Source of the DNA: Nageia nagi
Lineage: Eukaryota > Pinophyta
Direction: 5' to 3'
Length of the DNA stretch: 64,000 nt
Assembly: GCA_050084985.1 (NCBI GenBank)
Contig: JBITNC010000001.1
Span: 76,508,001 to 76,572,000 of the forward strand
Each line of letters begins with the position of its first letter. Within the stretch, counting starts at the first letter, position 1. The position numbers and the translations under genes were made by a program. Below are positions 45,201 to 56,843 of the stretch, piece by piece. The notes under the pieces were generated by a model that was given only the letters and a program-made list of their open reading frames with translations, searched no databases and had not been told where the DNA came from.

Positions 45201-48200
45201 TTTCCTTCCATAAGATAGAATAAACAGTTTCAGAGCAGTCATCCACAGGAAGTAGAAAAGAATAATAAAAAACAAGAAGCTGAAATAAAAGTAAAACAAG
45301 TCTGGAAAGAAAAGGAGAAACTCCAAGAGGATAAAGAGTCCTTAATCGTTCAAACAGCATTAAAAGCTCAAGACAAACCATCACCATGGATATTAGACAA
45401 CGGATGCTCAAGTCACATGACAGGTGACAAGAAGAAATTTCAAAAACTACAGGAATATGAAGGTGGGTCAGTAAGATTTGGAAACAATGATGGCGCATAG
45501 ATTATCGGTAAAGGGACAGTCAAAATAAATGACGGAAACATCAGATCCAAAGAGGTATTATTTGTTGTGGGACTGAAGCATAATTTGTTGAGCGTCAGTC
45601 AAATATGTGACAAAGGACATGATGTAATTTTCAAAAAGCATGGCTGTGAGATCCGAAGGGCAAATAGTGGTAGACTTGTAGCAGTTGGTACAAGAACTTG
45701 TGGCAATTTATACACCTTATCAGATATTTTAGAAGGATCATGTCTTCTAGGCAAGGAGAGTGATGATTGGCTATGGCATAAGAGATTGGGACACATCTGT
45801 TTTAAAAACTTGATGAACATCTGCTCAAAAGGAGCAGTAAGAGATATGCCCAGTATCAGCAAACCAGCAAATGATATTTATGATTCATGCCAAAGGGGAA
45901 AGCAAACTCGAGCAAAGTTCAAAGTGAAAGAATATCACACTAGCAGACCATTGGAAATCATACACACCGACCTATGCGGACCAATGCGAACACAAAGCGT
46001 CAATGGAGATAAGTATTTTATTTTGTTCATAGATGATTATTCAAGAATGACTTGGGTGTAATTTTTGAAACATAAATCTGAAGCATTTGAAATGTTCAAA
46101 GCATTTAAAAATCAAGTAGAAAATCAGATGGAAAGGAGAATTAAATGTCTTCGCTCAGACAGAGGAGGTGAGTTCACTTCTGATGAGTTTTCTGAGTTTT
46201 GCATACAACATAGAATTAAAAGATAATTCTCTGCAGCAAGAACTCCACAACAAAATGGAGTAGTTGAAAGAAAAAATAGAGCAGTACAAGAAATGGCTCG
46301 AACCATGCTGATAGAAAGCAAGGTTGCTGATAGGTTCTGGAAAGAAGCAGTGCATACGGCAGTGCATATTCAAAATAGATGTATGATGCGACCACATGAG
46401 GACAGAACACCATATGAATTATGGTTTGGAAGAAAAGCTACAGTGAGGCACTTCAAAATCTTTGGCAGTAAATGCTATATCAAGAGAATAGAAGAAAATT
46501 TAGGAAAGTTTGAGGATAGATCTGATGAAGGCATCTTTCTTGGTTACTCTTCAAAGAGCAAAGCATACAGGTGTTACAATAAAAGGACAAAAATAATCGT
46601 TGATAGTGCTGATGTTCGTGTTGATGAGCAAAGAGATATTCCCAAGAGAAATGATGATGATGATCTTCCTGCCTATCAAGATTCAATTGAAGAAGATAAA
46701 AAGAATAAAAACAAATCTAAGCCTCCTGTACAACAATCACAAGTAAAGAAACCAGAAGATTCAAATTCACCAAGTGACCCAAACAGTGTTTTAGAAAGTG
46801 AGGCAGAAGAAGATGAAAATTCAAAAACTCCACCAAAAATATGGCATAAGGATCATCCACAAAAGCAAATCATCGGTGAGTTTCATACAGGCATCCAAAC
46901 TCGCAGAGGGGTTTCAAGCACCTATTCTCTCTTATCCAATATAGAGCCTAAAAATGTCTTAGAAGTTAGCCAAGATAAAAGCTAGATGAAAGCAATGGAG
47001 GAAGAACTCACTCAAATTGAAAAGAATGAAACATGGGAACTCGTTCCTAGACCAGCCAACAAAAATGTGATTGGCACAAAGTGGGTTTTTCGTAATAAGT
47101 TGAATGAAGATGGGATAGTGGTTCGAAATAAAGCTAGACTTGTCTGCAAGGGATATGCTCAAGTTGAAGGAATTGATTTTGAAGAAACATTTGCACCTGT
47201 GGCTAGATTAGAAGCTATTCGCATGTTTTTAGCTTTTGCAGTGTATAAAGACTTCACAGTTTATCAAATGGACGTAAAATCAGCCTTTCTAAATGGCAAA
47301 ATTGAGGAAGAAGTTTATATTGAATAGCCAGATGGTTTCCAATTGGGAGAGAATCCTAATCTGGTATGCAAACTAAAGAAGGCTCTGTATGGTTTAAAAT
47401 AGGCACCTCGAGCATGGTACTCCAGACTTGATACATATCTTCAGCAGTAAGGCTTTAGAAAAGGAATGGTTGATAGCAATTTATACATTAAATCAGAAAA
47501 GGAAAATCAGCTAATTGTTGTTGTCTATGTAGATGATATAATTTTTGGAGGAAGCAAGAATGAGCTATGTAAAAATCTTGCTGACAACATGCAAACAGAA
47601 TTCGAGATGTCTATGATAGGTGAGCTTGCATTTTTTCTTGGTTTACAAATCAATCAGTTGAAGAATGGCATGCTCATTTCTCAAACCAAGTATGTTAAGG
47701 AGATGCTGAAGAAGTTTACCATGGAAGACTGTAAACCTGTGAGCACCCCTATGACGACAGACTGCAAATTAAGCAAGGATGATAAAGCACCAACAGTAGA
47801 TCAAACACAATACAGGTCAATGATTGGAAGTTTATTATATTTGACAGCTACTAGACTGGATATTCTTCAAGTAGTATGTATGGTTACTCGATTTCAAGCA
47901 AATCCCAAAGAAACACATGTTACTGCAGTAAAAAGAATATTTAGATATCTCAAAGGTACAGTAGAATATGGTTTATGGTATCCTAGAGGAAAGGACCTTA
48001 CACTTAGTGCCTTTTCAGATGCAGACTGGGCAGGATGCATGGATGATAGGAAGAGCACCAGTGGAGGAGCATTTTATTTGGGTAATAATCTTGTTAGCTG
48101 GCACAGTAAAAAGCAAGACTCAGTATCCCTATCTACAGTAGAAGTAGAGTATATAGCAGCAACTTCTTGTTGCACACAGATTCTATGGATGAAGCAGATG

Positions 48201-48479
48201 CTAAAAGATTTTGGTATAGAGATTAACGAGCCCATATCAGTTCTTTGTGATAACACAAGTGCAATCAATATATCAAAAAATCCTGTTATGCACTCACGAA
48301 CAAAGCATATTGCAATCAGATATCACTTTCTAAAAGAAAGAGTGGCACAAGGAGAAGTACAATTGGATTTCGTTCCAACCACAGAGCAAGTAGCAGACAT
48401 CTTTACAAAGCCTTTGCCCAAAGACATCTTCGAAAATCTTCGAAACAAGCTAGGAGTTGTTGTCCTTCCCAAGCATTAG
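45201..48479 (+). pseudogene. SIRE-like pol (protease, integrase, RT, RNase H), broken
   Basis: Protease: WILDNGCSSHMTGDK near 45391 (D-N-G where D-S-G or D-T-G is usual). Pre-integrase: LWHKRLGHICFKNL and CDSCQRGK-like motif. Integrase: HTDLCGPM, RSDRGGEF, NGVVERKN with the D, D and E residues. [36 protein letters not shown]. RNase H: SDADWAGCMDDRKSTSGG, TKHIAIRYHFLKE, ADIFTKPLPKDIF, ending at 48479. In-frame stops occur near 45498, 46060, 46223, 46983, 47325, 47400 and 47449; several are glutamine CAG or CAA changed to TAG or TAA. The last 337 codons (47466-48479) are open. Confidence 0.94.
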
Positions 48480-48709
48480 CTAGTTCTGGACGTCACATTC
48501 TCAGGGGGAGTGTTTAATTTTTTTTCCTTCCTGTATTGCTTCTGTGTATCTTGTTCTTGTATGAATACTACTGATTTCTTGAGAATGTAATGTATGGACT
48601 CAGGGGGGGTCTATAAATGCCCTTTGTTATTATTGACAAAGGGGGAGAGAAAATTCCTAATGCTGGTGTCTGATCAAGTGGTGTTGCCAACAATTCCAAA
48701 GGGGGAGAT
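48480..48709 (+). promoter_or_regulatory. 3' untranslated region and purine tract of the SIRE-like element
   Basis: A tract aaagggggagatt (48697-48709) precedes the 3' LTR. Two further gggggag tracts (48503, 48641) and a TATA-like tctataaatgccc near 48609 lie upstream. The double tract arrangement is common in plant copia elements. Confidence 0.7.
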
Positions 48710-50961
48710 TGTTGATAATGTGTGATTGTCATTGTTGTCAACACGTGGTTTTGGCTATGTCTTCGCACAATAGTATGAGTGTATTTTAAGATCCCTGGGA
48801 GTTTTCTAGAGCAGATAAGCAGGCCTCCAAAATGAAGTGATGACGTTCCAAAATGAAATGATAAAGCTCAATGATAAAGCTCAGTTGTGAAAAATCTAGG
48901 TTCCAGAGACGGTGAGAGTTGTGAAAAATCCAGGTTCCGGAGAAGGTGAGAGTTGTTGAAAAGTCTGGGTTTCGTAGAAGGTGAGAGTTGTAAAAAAAAA
49001 AAAAAAAATGGGTTTCGGAGAAAATGAGTAGAGCATTCCGGAAGCATGAAGATGATGTCACGGGAAGAATGATGTTCACATTTTTGAATGAAACTGGGTT
49101 CCAGAGATGATGAGGTTAGCAAGGGGTGTTAAAAAAGTGCGAAGATAAAAGTGCGGTGATAAAAGTCTGGAGATAAAAGTCCAGAGATAAAAGTGCGGTG
49201 ATAAAAGTGCGGTGATAAAAGTCTGAAGATAAAAGTCTAGAGATAAAAGTGCGAAGATAAAAGTGCGGTGATAAATTGAGATAAGTCGGAGTAAGTGCGA
49301 AGATAAAAGTGCGGATAAAGTCTGGAGATAAAAGTCGGAGTAAGTCCGGAGATAAAAGTGCGAAGATAAAAGTGCGGTGATAAAAGTCTGGAGATAAAAG
49401 TTCGGAGATAAAAGTCCGGAGACAAAAGTGCGAAGATAAAAGTGCGGTGATAAAAGTCCGGAGATAAAAGTCCAGAGACAAAATGCGAAGATAAAAGTGC
49501 GGTGATAAAAGTCTGGAGATAAAAGTCTGGAGACAAAAGTGCGAAAATAAAAGTGCGGTGATAAAAGTTCGAAGATAAAAGTTCGGAGACAAAAGTGCGA
49601 AGATAAAAGTACAGTGATAAAAGTTCGGAGATAAAAGTTCAGAGATAAAAGTCCGAAGATAAAAGTGCGAAGATAAAAGTGCGGTAATAAAAGTCCGAAG
49701 ATAAAAGTCGAAGAAAAAAGTGCGAAGATAAAAGTGCGGTGATAAAAGTTCGAAGATAAAAGCCTGGAGATAAAAGTGTGGAGATAAGAGTCCGAAGATG
49801 ATGACATCATACGGGAAGCATTTTACTCTACTTCCAGAGTCTGGAGATGATGACATCATGGTGTATACAATAAATATCTGGTAAGCTAGTTTTACTCTAC
49901 TTTCAGAGTCCAGAGATGATGACATCATGGTGTATACAATAAAGAGTCTGGAATTATCAAAAATACCATTATGAAGAAGAAAAGAGTCTAGGATTATCAG
50001 AAATATCATTATGAAGAAGAAAAGAGTTCAGAATTATCAGAAATATCATTATGAAGAAGAAAAGAGTCTGGGATTATCAAAATAATTAGATACTATCAAA
50101 TCTCCAAAATTAGTGGAGGAAGAGCTATACGTGTCTGAACAAATCTATTTGAGTAATAGGAGCGTTCGTCAGTTACAGCAGTTGCAGACTCAGATAGTGA
50201 ACTCCCTTTGGTGCAGGAGCAGTTACAAACAAGGATTCCTTTTCATTTTGTTTTTGATAACGTGTCATGATAGGAACAATTTCTTGGGGGTTTTTCTTGA
50301 TGCATAACGTTTTTCATGTGTATGAAAGAAAAATGTGAAGAGTAAATTGATGATTGAGAAGTGTGCACGAAGTGAGAAGAGTGCATTGTGAAGGGCCGGA
50401 GTGGAGGCAAGTGAGAGTGATGAGATGTGCGAGTAGGGCTCTGTGAGAGGAGGGAATAGCGTGGAAGTGGGGAGTATCGGAGAAGGTGAAGTGAGAAAAT
50501 GAATATGCAGAGAGTATAGTGATTGTTTAACTGTGTTATTTGGAGCTGTGTGCAGAGAATGAACAGTGAGCATTAGAGCTAGACCATTGAGGGTCTTCTA
50601 GAACTGTATTCTTTCATCCTTTTTGAATGTTGTCTCAAGTGGGTGCTTGAGAGCTGGAGTTGGTGCTCCAAGTAGTAGGTGCTACTATTTCTCAAAGTGG
50701 TAGTTGGTGCTACCCTTCACAGTTAGTGCTATGAATCTGTAAGCTTTCTTCAATGGCTAGATTTGGATTGGTGTCCAAGCAATCATTTTTAGGGATGTAG
50801 CCAATCTGGTGAACCTCGTTACATCTGGTGTTGTGTGATGTACTGGTGTGCTTGCTCATTTTTCTCTGGCTTTTAATCTGTCTTTATTTAAGAAGGTTAA
50901 ATTGATTATTTTTATATACACTGATTCACCCCCCCCTCTCAGTGTCACTCGAAGTCCAACA
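48710..50961 (+). repeat. 3' LTR of the SIRE-like element
   Basis: The 2252-bp LTR has the same block order as the 5' LTR. The 14-bp array (about 49133-49795) is more disordered, with units broken around 49270-49345 (gataagtcggagtaagtg). Many scattered substitutions relative to the 5' copy show the insertion is not recent. Confidence 0.95.
49133..49795 (+). repeat. 14-bp tandem array (3' LTR copy)
   Basis: About 47 units of gataaaagtccgga and variants, with shortened units near 49270-49345. The antisense frames it opens (for example 49810 to 49076) match those in the 5' LTR only because the repeat is the same. Confidence 0.88.
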
Positions 50962-50966
50962 ATAGC

Positions 50967-51600
50967 TTTGCATATAGACCACTAGGGTTCATATGGGGTA
51001 GGGGATCTGATTACTTGTCATTCCCTCCAATGGTTTGATGCTACTATCTAGGTCAATAATCCTATTTGGATCCCAACATACATGAGAAAGCAAATCACTA
51101 AGCCCCCTTTGCTAATACTAATGAGAGGTCCATTTCATGATAGTGGGGCATGTACATGTACCGTGAAGGGGGAGTGGAATGGTGTTGCCAAGAAGTAGAA
51201 ATGAACAAATCATATTAGATTGAATAAATTAAGTTAGTAGAGAATTTGTTTAATATTGCTAATGAGAGAAACACAAAACTTGCCCAAAACTTGAATTTGT
51301 TTACTTTCCATTTCACTTGCTCAAGGCAAAGGTTGCACAGGAGAAGTATGAAGGCAAAGGATAGGAGGCATTCGCCATGCAAATACAGAGTATGGGAGGC
51401 ACCTAAAGAGGACCCTACAAAGGTTGAGAAAGGGAGGTGTGCATTATAGAGTGTAAGAGGTGTGCATAGAGGGCATGTGAGGAGACACAAAGGTGGAATG
51501 TATGCATGAGGGGGCACAAAGGTGAAGTCATGTTATGGCTAGCCCTCAGCTTTGTCCCTCCAGATACACATTGTAGTGCTAGCCCCTTAGCCTCACCTCA
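50967..51600. other. Leader of copia element 5, middle part, unlike the other copies
   Basis: This resumes element 5 after the SIRE-like insertion. It is purine-rich in places (ggaggcacctaaagaggaccc, aagggaggtgtgc repeats at 51380-51500). It has no match in the leaders of elements 2 and 3, and it adjoins the kinase fragment. Confidence 0.5.
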
Positions 51601-51831
51601 ATGAAATGCAATGAACTTTGTGATAAATTTCCACCAACATCATTTTTTGTAAGGCTAACTTTATTTGAAAGTGGGTTTGATCTTTTGAATCAACTTCTTA
51701 CATATGATCCCATCAAGCAAATAATAGCAGAGGAAGCCCTTAAGCATGAGTGGTTTAGGGAGGTTCTACTACCAAAAGCAAAAGAGTTTATGCCAACATT
51801 TCTAGCTCAAAATGATCATGATAGATGGTGA
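51601..51831 (+). pseudogene. Fragment of a CDKG-type cyclin-dependent kinase, C-terminal end of the kinase domain
   Basis: A 76-codon open segment contains [39 protein letters not shown] and AQNDHDRW. In plant CDKG1/CDKG2 kinases this is the final part of the catalytic domain, with the conserved arginine of TYDPxKRI and the tail LPKSKDFMPTFPAQ. Those kinases act with cyclin L in splicing and transcription control. Here only the end of the domain is present: no ATP loop, no HRD and no DFG. The arginine after TYDPIK is glutamine. The segment lies on the strand opposite to the surrounding copia leader (element 5). Its uninterrupted coding phrase suggests capture from spliced RNA. It is not a working gene. 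Confidence 0.65.
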
Positions 51832-52545
51832 TGAAGAAAAGTTGGAGTGGATAATGGAAAGATTGCTCCTCACACAAGAATCTTTGCATTCAAATTATGT
51901 CAAAGCCCAAAAAATGAGGTGCTGAGAGGAGGGAGCCTTTATGGCTGAGCCACCAAATTAAAGATATTGTAAATAATTTTTTCCTAAATTGCTCAATAAT
52001 GAAATCTTTGAGACCTAAATAATGTTGGATGTTGAGAATACAAATTTTGAGGGCTTTTACAAAATAATTATACAAAAAATTGTTATATAATATTACCTAA
52101 TAGATAAATATTACCTATTCTCCTTTTAATATTCAAGTAGAATATAGCAAGAAATATTCTTGTAATATTTCACAAATGTTATAAAAATTGTAACAATTTG
52201 TAAAAGAAAAAAAAATTATAAGTAACAAAAAATGATTACTTCATATAACACTTTTGTTAGCCATAGGATTATAACACTTTTGCAAATAAGGAATTTCCAA
52301 CTAACATAGAGAATGTTAGTATAATAAAAATTGCCAGGAAAAAAAAACTAGCATATATCATACATGTTAGTATCATAAATCAATAATCCAAAAAATAATC
52401 AATAAGGAATGAATTTATACCTTCTCTTGATTTTACCTCAACAATGGAGTGTATGGTTGAGGAATGAAGACTTCCAAGATGTTGAAGAAGAGCTTCCACA
52501 CACTAGGATGTGAAAATGAGCTTCCAAGTTGCTTTGATACCAATT
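51832..52545 (-). other. Leader of copia element 5, primer-site-proximal part
   Basis: From about 52200 to 52544 it matches the leader of element 3 (36000-36213) in order and wording (accttctcttg...ttacctca, ggaatgaaga, gaagagcttccacac). The minus-strand primer site attggtatcaaagc lies at 52544-52531. No gene is visible. Confidence 0.65.
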
Positions 52546-53039
52546 TTAAAGAACTAACACTAACAAGATAATTCCTTTTCAACCAAGATCACATGAAATC
52601 TCATAATAAGTTCTAACAAACTCACAAAGCAATCTCACAACATAAGATGTAAGTGGTTCCTCAAACTAGGAGCACATGCACTAACTATATCTTTTCTTCA
52701 ATCATAAATACAACTCTCTTACAATTCTCCTAATCTCGACTCCTACACTTCTATCCTATAGCATATCTTTACTCCACTATTGGTGTGTGATCACAAAGAG
52801 GGAGCCTTCTATTTATAGGGCAACATACCTCTTTGGATCACCCTTTTATCCATTGTACAAAAACATGATATGCACATCATTTTACCCAAGGGGCATGCTC
52901 ATGACATGGAGTGTAGGACAAGTTACATTATCATATTCACTTAAATAGTTAAGGTATCAAATGATACCCTTATGTATTAGTGAACTTACATAGAATATTT
53001 AATACAAATCTTTACAATAATGCATTATACATTCCAATA
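52546..53039 (-). repeat. 5' LTR of copia element 5
   Basis: The 494-bp LTR aligns with 25160-25654; on the minus strand it begins TATTGGAATG (first G of TG mutated). It is followed on the plus strand by gctac, the target duplication. The TATA box is the complement of ctatttatag at 52809-52818. Confidence 0.92.
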
Positions 53040-53059
53040 GCTACCTCACCCTCCTTATA

Positions 53060-54480
53060 CTCAATTTGATCCATCTGGCTCTACATTAAAGCCCACTACT
53101 CATTGGTTGGGGGCATATCCACCCTCTCTTGTAACCTCTTCATAGATTTCTCCAAAGTGGCAATTTGTGCATCATGGGTTGCAAGTGTGTCCTCTAGCAC
53201 TACTACATATCCCTTAAGAAGCTTTAGCCTCTCATTCTCTTCCTCCAAGGTTGCAATATGTATCTTAATCTCTCTTGTAAATAATGAATGCATTATCAAA
53301 CCTTTGATCATGTGTGAAATTACAAAATTAAATATATGGTTAGCTTTTTACCTAGTGTTGCTAGTGGCATAGCCTCAACTAGTGCCACCAATCCCAATGC
53401 TATTGCTCCTCCCTGCTCCTACATTGACACATTGTGCATGGGATTTTTTACCTAGTATGGATCATCCTTAAAGGATGCATCACTCATTTCCACCTCCTCC
53501 TTCTCCTCCTCATCTTCATTGATGCCCAAAGTAGATGGACGAACTCCTTGCCACCATGTGGCATACCCTCAAGCTACTCTTGACACCATGGATACATTGA
53601 ATACCATATCATGTACCTTGGGCTCCTCCTAAGTGAGCCTCTAAGCTAGGATAACCTACATTCTTGTGGGTACATATCTCTCTATAATGTACCCAAGGTA
53701 AAATACTAGAACTGGTAGGATTCCCTATTGAATCCCAAACTACCTAAGAACCTGTTAAGGGTGGTATGGCTCCACCACCTTCCTCCTAGTATAGAGGAAG
53801 CACTCTTGACAAACCCATGCTAGATAGTGGGCATCATCATCCCAAACAAAGTCTCCATAGGAGACCCACACTACATCTCCCATTTATAATCTATCTTTCT
53901 CCTCCTTACCTCCAAAGAGTGTGGCTACCTACATCCACTGGTCCTTGATACCCAACATGTAAAGACATTATCCCTTGGGTCTTCTCAACCCCTTTATAAA
54001 CCTACTAGTTTGATCACTATGATTTTCTCATAGGACCAAACTTATATAAGACCTACATGTGCCACTATAACATTGAACTTATCAATGCTAACAAAATTGT
54101 AGAGATCCTAGTAAAGTTGTACCAAAACTAATGGCACGTATGCAAACTATGTGCCTCTCACATGCATATCTTGCACCACTCATACTAAGCTAAGTGGGAA
54201 ATATGAGTTGCTTTTATCCAAACATAGGTATGTCAAGATAATTGTAGTAATGAATAGTTGTAGATATCTTCCTGGCTACGTAAACTAGGACACCTATTCT
54301 AAACTCACTACCTGATGCTCCTAATCATGGTCAATATCTCTAGTGAGCCACCATGATAACTACTCTCTGACATTGTTATTGATCACCTTCATCTGATGGA
54401 CCAACCTTCCCCTAATGAGAATCCCCCATATCTAAAAGATGTACAATAAGGTAACTATTATTTCACTTGGGGGCAGGTGA
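53060..54480 (-). pseudogene. Degenerate plant-mobile-domain (PMD) frame, antisense in the gypsy-like element
   Basis: On the minus strand, fragments read VWSYEKI near 54030, then YGDFVWDDDAHYLAWVCQE, RRKVVEPYHP and, after a stop, FGIQ followed by GI (about 53740-53880). PMD or aminotransferase-like plant proteins typically have LxxWSYEH followed later by P-x-R-V-x-R-Q-F-G-x-x-Q-x-I-P, which these fragments fit. A coiled-coil frame follows at 53311-53096 (ATLEEENERLKLLKGYVVVL). Stops are frequent. The frame is opposite to the gypsy gag at 22.1-24.2 kb and lies between gag and the 3' LTR. In plant Tat-type elements, extra antisense frames of PMD type have been described at such a position. The family call rests on motif wording only. 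Confidence 0.5.
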
Positions 54481-56843
54481 AATGTGTTACAATTAGGATC
54501 CCAATGCTCTGTTAACACTATCAAGAGTGGTAAATCTTATTGGATGTTTCCAACAATGGCTAGGTTTGGCTGTGTCTTGGCCTTCTCCAAAATGGTCATA
54601 AACATAGGTCGACTCTGAATGAGAACCTTACATTCCTGCAAGGGGAAAAACATATGTATTAAAACCAAAATTTAGGCATTAGTAAACCATAAAGAATTTC
54701 AATTAGCAAGAATGGAATAACATGCACGTAAAGAATAAATGTAGGATCAAATTAGTAAAAAGAATTAAAATGACATAGATAAATGAGCATACTATGTGGT
54801 CAAATGGGAGGTTATGAATTCACTTTGCTATGTGGCCTCTATGTTTGATTATTAGACACCTAAACCCTTACTAATCAACATCCTCTATGTCAAAGAAATG
54901 GATAGTTTGGACGGTCAACAAAGTAAATCCCATGACTAGGAAAAACCCTCATGGTGGTGCTGGGGCCAACAAACTCCAAGTCAACAAAAGGTGTAGGTGG
55001 AAAAATTGATGTGGAAGCTTGGAACTCGCTAAGTCACTAGAGCTCTATAGCCAAGAAAGTGGTAGGATGTAAATAAAATGAAACCTAGAAAGTCAAACTT
55101 CACTTCTATATTCCATCTTGTATAACTAAAACCCTAGGGCACTACATAGTCGGCTTCATAATTAGTGAACTTGCTATTTTATATATGCATTATGCTTAAC
55201 AATATTTTACAATCCTACAATTTTGCTTCCAAAAGCTAATTTTATTACTTTCACATAGCCAATGGCATGCTTTTCATTGAATTGGTCTACAATTTAGTGC
55301 TCGTGGATCCCAAATATTAAAATCAATCCTTAGCATAGTTGATATTGAATGTTGGATTGAAAATTATTTGATTTTCATGTTTCAAAACTATTTATATTAA
55401 AGGGACACCATCAAGGGCATAGTTTATGTCAAATTGATAGAAATTCTGAGCACACTTATCTAATTCTTATTCCCATAAATAGTATTAGGTGAATATCTTG
55501 AATATGGGATCATAGCTAATAATAAAATTTTATTATTGAAATCTAGTTTAATTAAAATTGTATGCTAAATTTTCATCTTCATAAATATGCATGGTTTCTA
55601 AATTGTATAAACTTAAAAAATATTATTTCATTACCAATTGGATGTGTTATTTTTTCTATAAATTAAATCATTCATTCAATGACATGAAAAAGATATAATT
55701 ATGTCTTCTTTCAAATGAATGGTATGACTGCATAGTGTTAAAGTCTCAAAATAATGTATATTTTGATTTTATGCATATCATAGAGACAAATTGAATATAT
55801 GGTTAAATATTGCAATGTTATGCTTTATATTGAAATGCTTTGGATAAGTGGCAATGTTATTATTTTAGGAAATAAGGAAATGATATAGATAATCATTAAT
55901 TGAATATCTTTAAAATTTTTGCAGTTAATATGAACAAGCTCATGCTGCCAGTGGCATGCAATAGCTACAAATCATTTGTAATTGGGGCATATTTAAATTT
56001 CATTAAGTATCTACCTATTTATGTGATTTCTTCATGTCTATACAATGTTTTATAGATAAGGATCAAAATTGTTGAAGACATGGTTCTCATATTTTATGCA
56101 TACCATGCTATTAATGGCATGGGTTTATTTTGAAAATTTAAGGGAATTGAAATACTATAATTGAAGACTAATGATTAATTGAATATCTAGTATATTAATG
56201 AAAATTGAATGTTATTGTTCACCATTCTACTGATAATTGTTTCAAAGCCATGGTCTCCTTATGAGCAAATATCTCATTTCTATAGGATTTTTCAAGCTTG
56301 AGTTATTAAAAGTTCTCATCAGCTTGGTATTTATAGAATATGAGTTGTGTATCATTGTAGTCTATATATCATGGCTATTAGAAGCTTGGGGCATTAAACA
56401 AGACCTCATGCCCTTGCTCTTCATAGACTATGAGTTGTCTATCATATTGGTTTATGTATCAGGGTTTATAGCACTATGAGTCACATCAACCATAGTGACA
56501 CATTGCATATTATATTAATTTCATCTGTGCTCTTTACATTTCTTATTATTTGATGCATGTGATCTATGCAGGTATATGTTGTTTTGCTTTGAAGGTGTCA
56601 TCTAGGTGAGTAGGATTTGCATAGATAGTTCCCCTCATATAGGGACTCTAATTTTGTCTTGATTATTCAATGTAGCATGAGCATGGGGAAACCAAGACCA
56701 AAAGGGGTAAAACAACATACCATACTCAATATATCAATCAAAATAGGGAAGTCCACTTTACTATTGAAAAATGTTTTTCTCTAAACTTCTTTTGGATTAT
56801 GCAACTTCAATGCTTTTCATTACATATCCAAAGAGGGGCAAAA
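54481..56843 (+). other. Remaining internal sequence of the gypsy-like element
   Basis: AT-rich non-coding sequence. A phrase with tatgagttgtctatcatattgg is duplicated at 56330-56370 and 56428-56465. The purine tract aaagaggggcaaaa (56830-56843) stands immediately before the 3' LTR. I see no pol motifs in either strand. Confidence 0.55.

Larger units (their letters stand above)
41147..50961 (+). mobile_element. SIRE-like copia element with 2.2-kb LTRs, inserted in element 5
   Basis: The two LTRs (41147-43376 and 48710-50961) start TGTTGA and end CCAACA. The target duplication atagc is perfect (41142-41146 and 50962-50966). A canonical primer site and a polyprotein lie between. The RT/RNase H wording (FGGSKNELCKNLADNMQTEF, GELAFFLGLQINQ, SDADWAGCMDDRKSTSGG) and the long gag with a coiled coil resemble the SIRE/Maximus group of plant copia elements. 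The coding region has many stops. Confidence 0.95.
25160..53039 (-). mobile_element. Copia element 5 (old), carrying two nested elements
   Basis: A minus-strand Ty1/copia element has its 5' LTR at 52546-53039 and 3' LTR at 25160-25654. The five bases gctac flank it exactly (25155-25159 and 53040-53044). It is interrupted twice, by the copia at 27513-36683 and the SIRE-like element at 41147-50961. Without these it is about 8.9 kb, close to element 2. It is related to elements 1-3 in protein, but its LTR sequence is distinct and its coding region more decayed. Confidence 0.93.

Noticed and set aside
44386-45498. Antisense frames of 62-139 codons opposite SIRE-like gag
   Set aside because: They are reverse readings of the Glu/Lys-rich coiled-coil and knuckle region, which naturally gives Leu/Phe/Ser frames without stops.
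56237-56479. Hydrophobic 80-codon plus-strand frame
   Set aside because: It spans an internal duplication in non-coding gypsy sequence; it has no start context or relatives and is probably chance.
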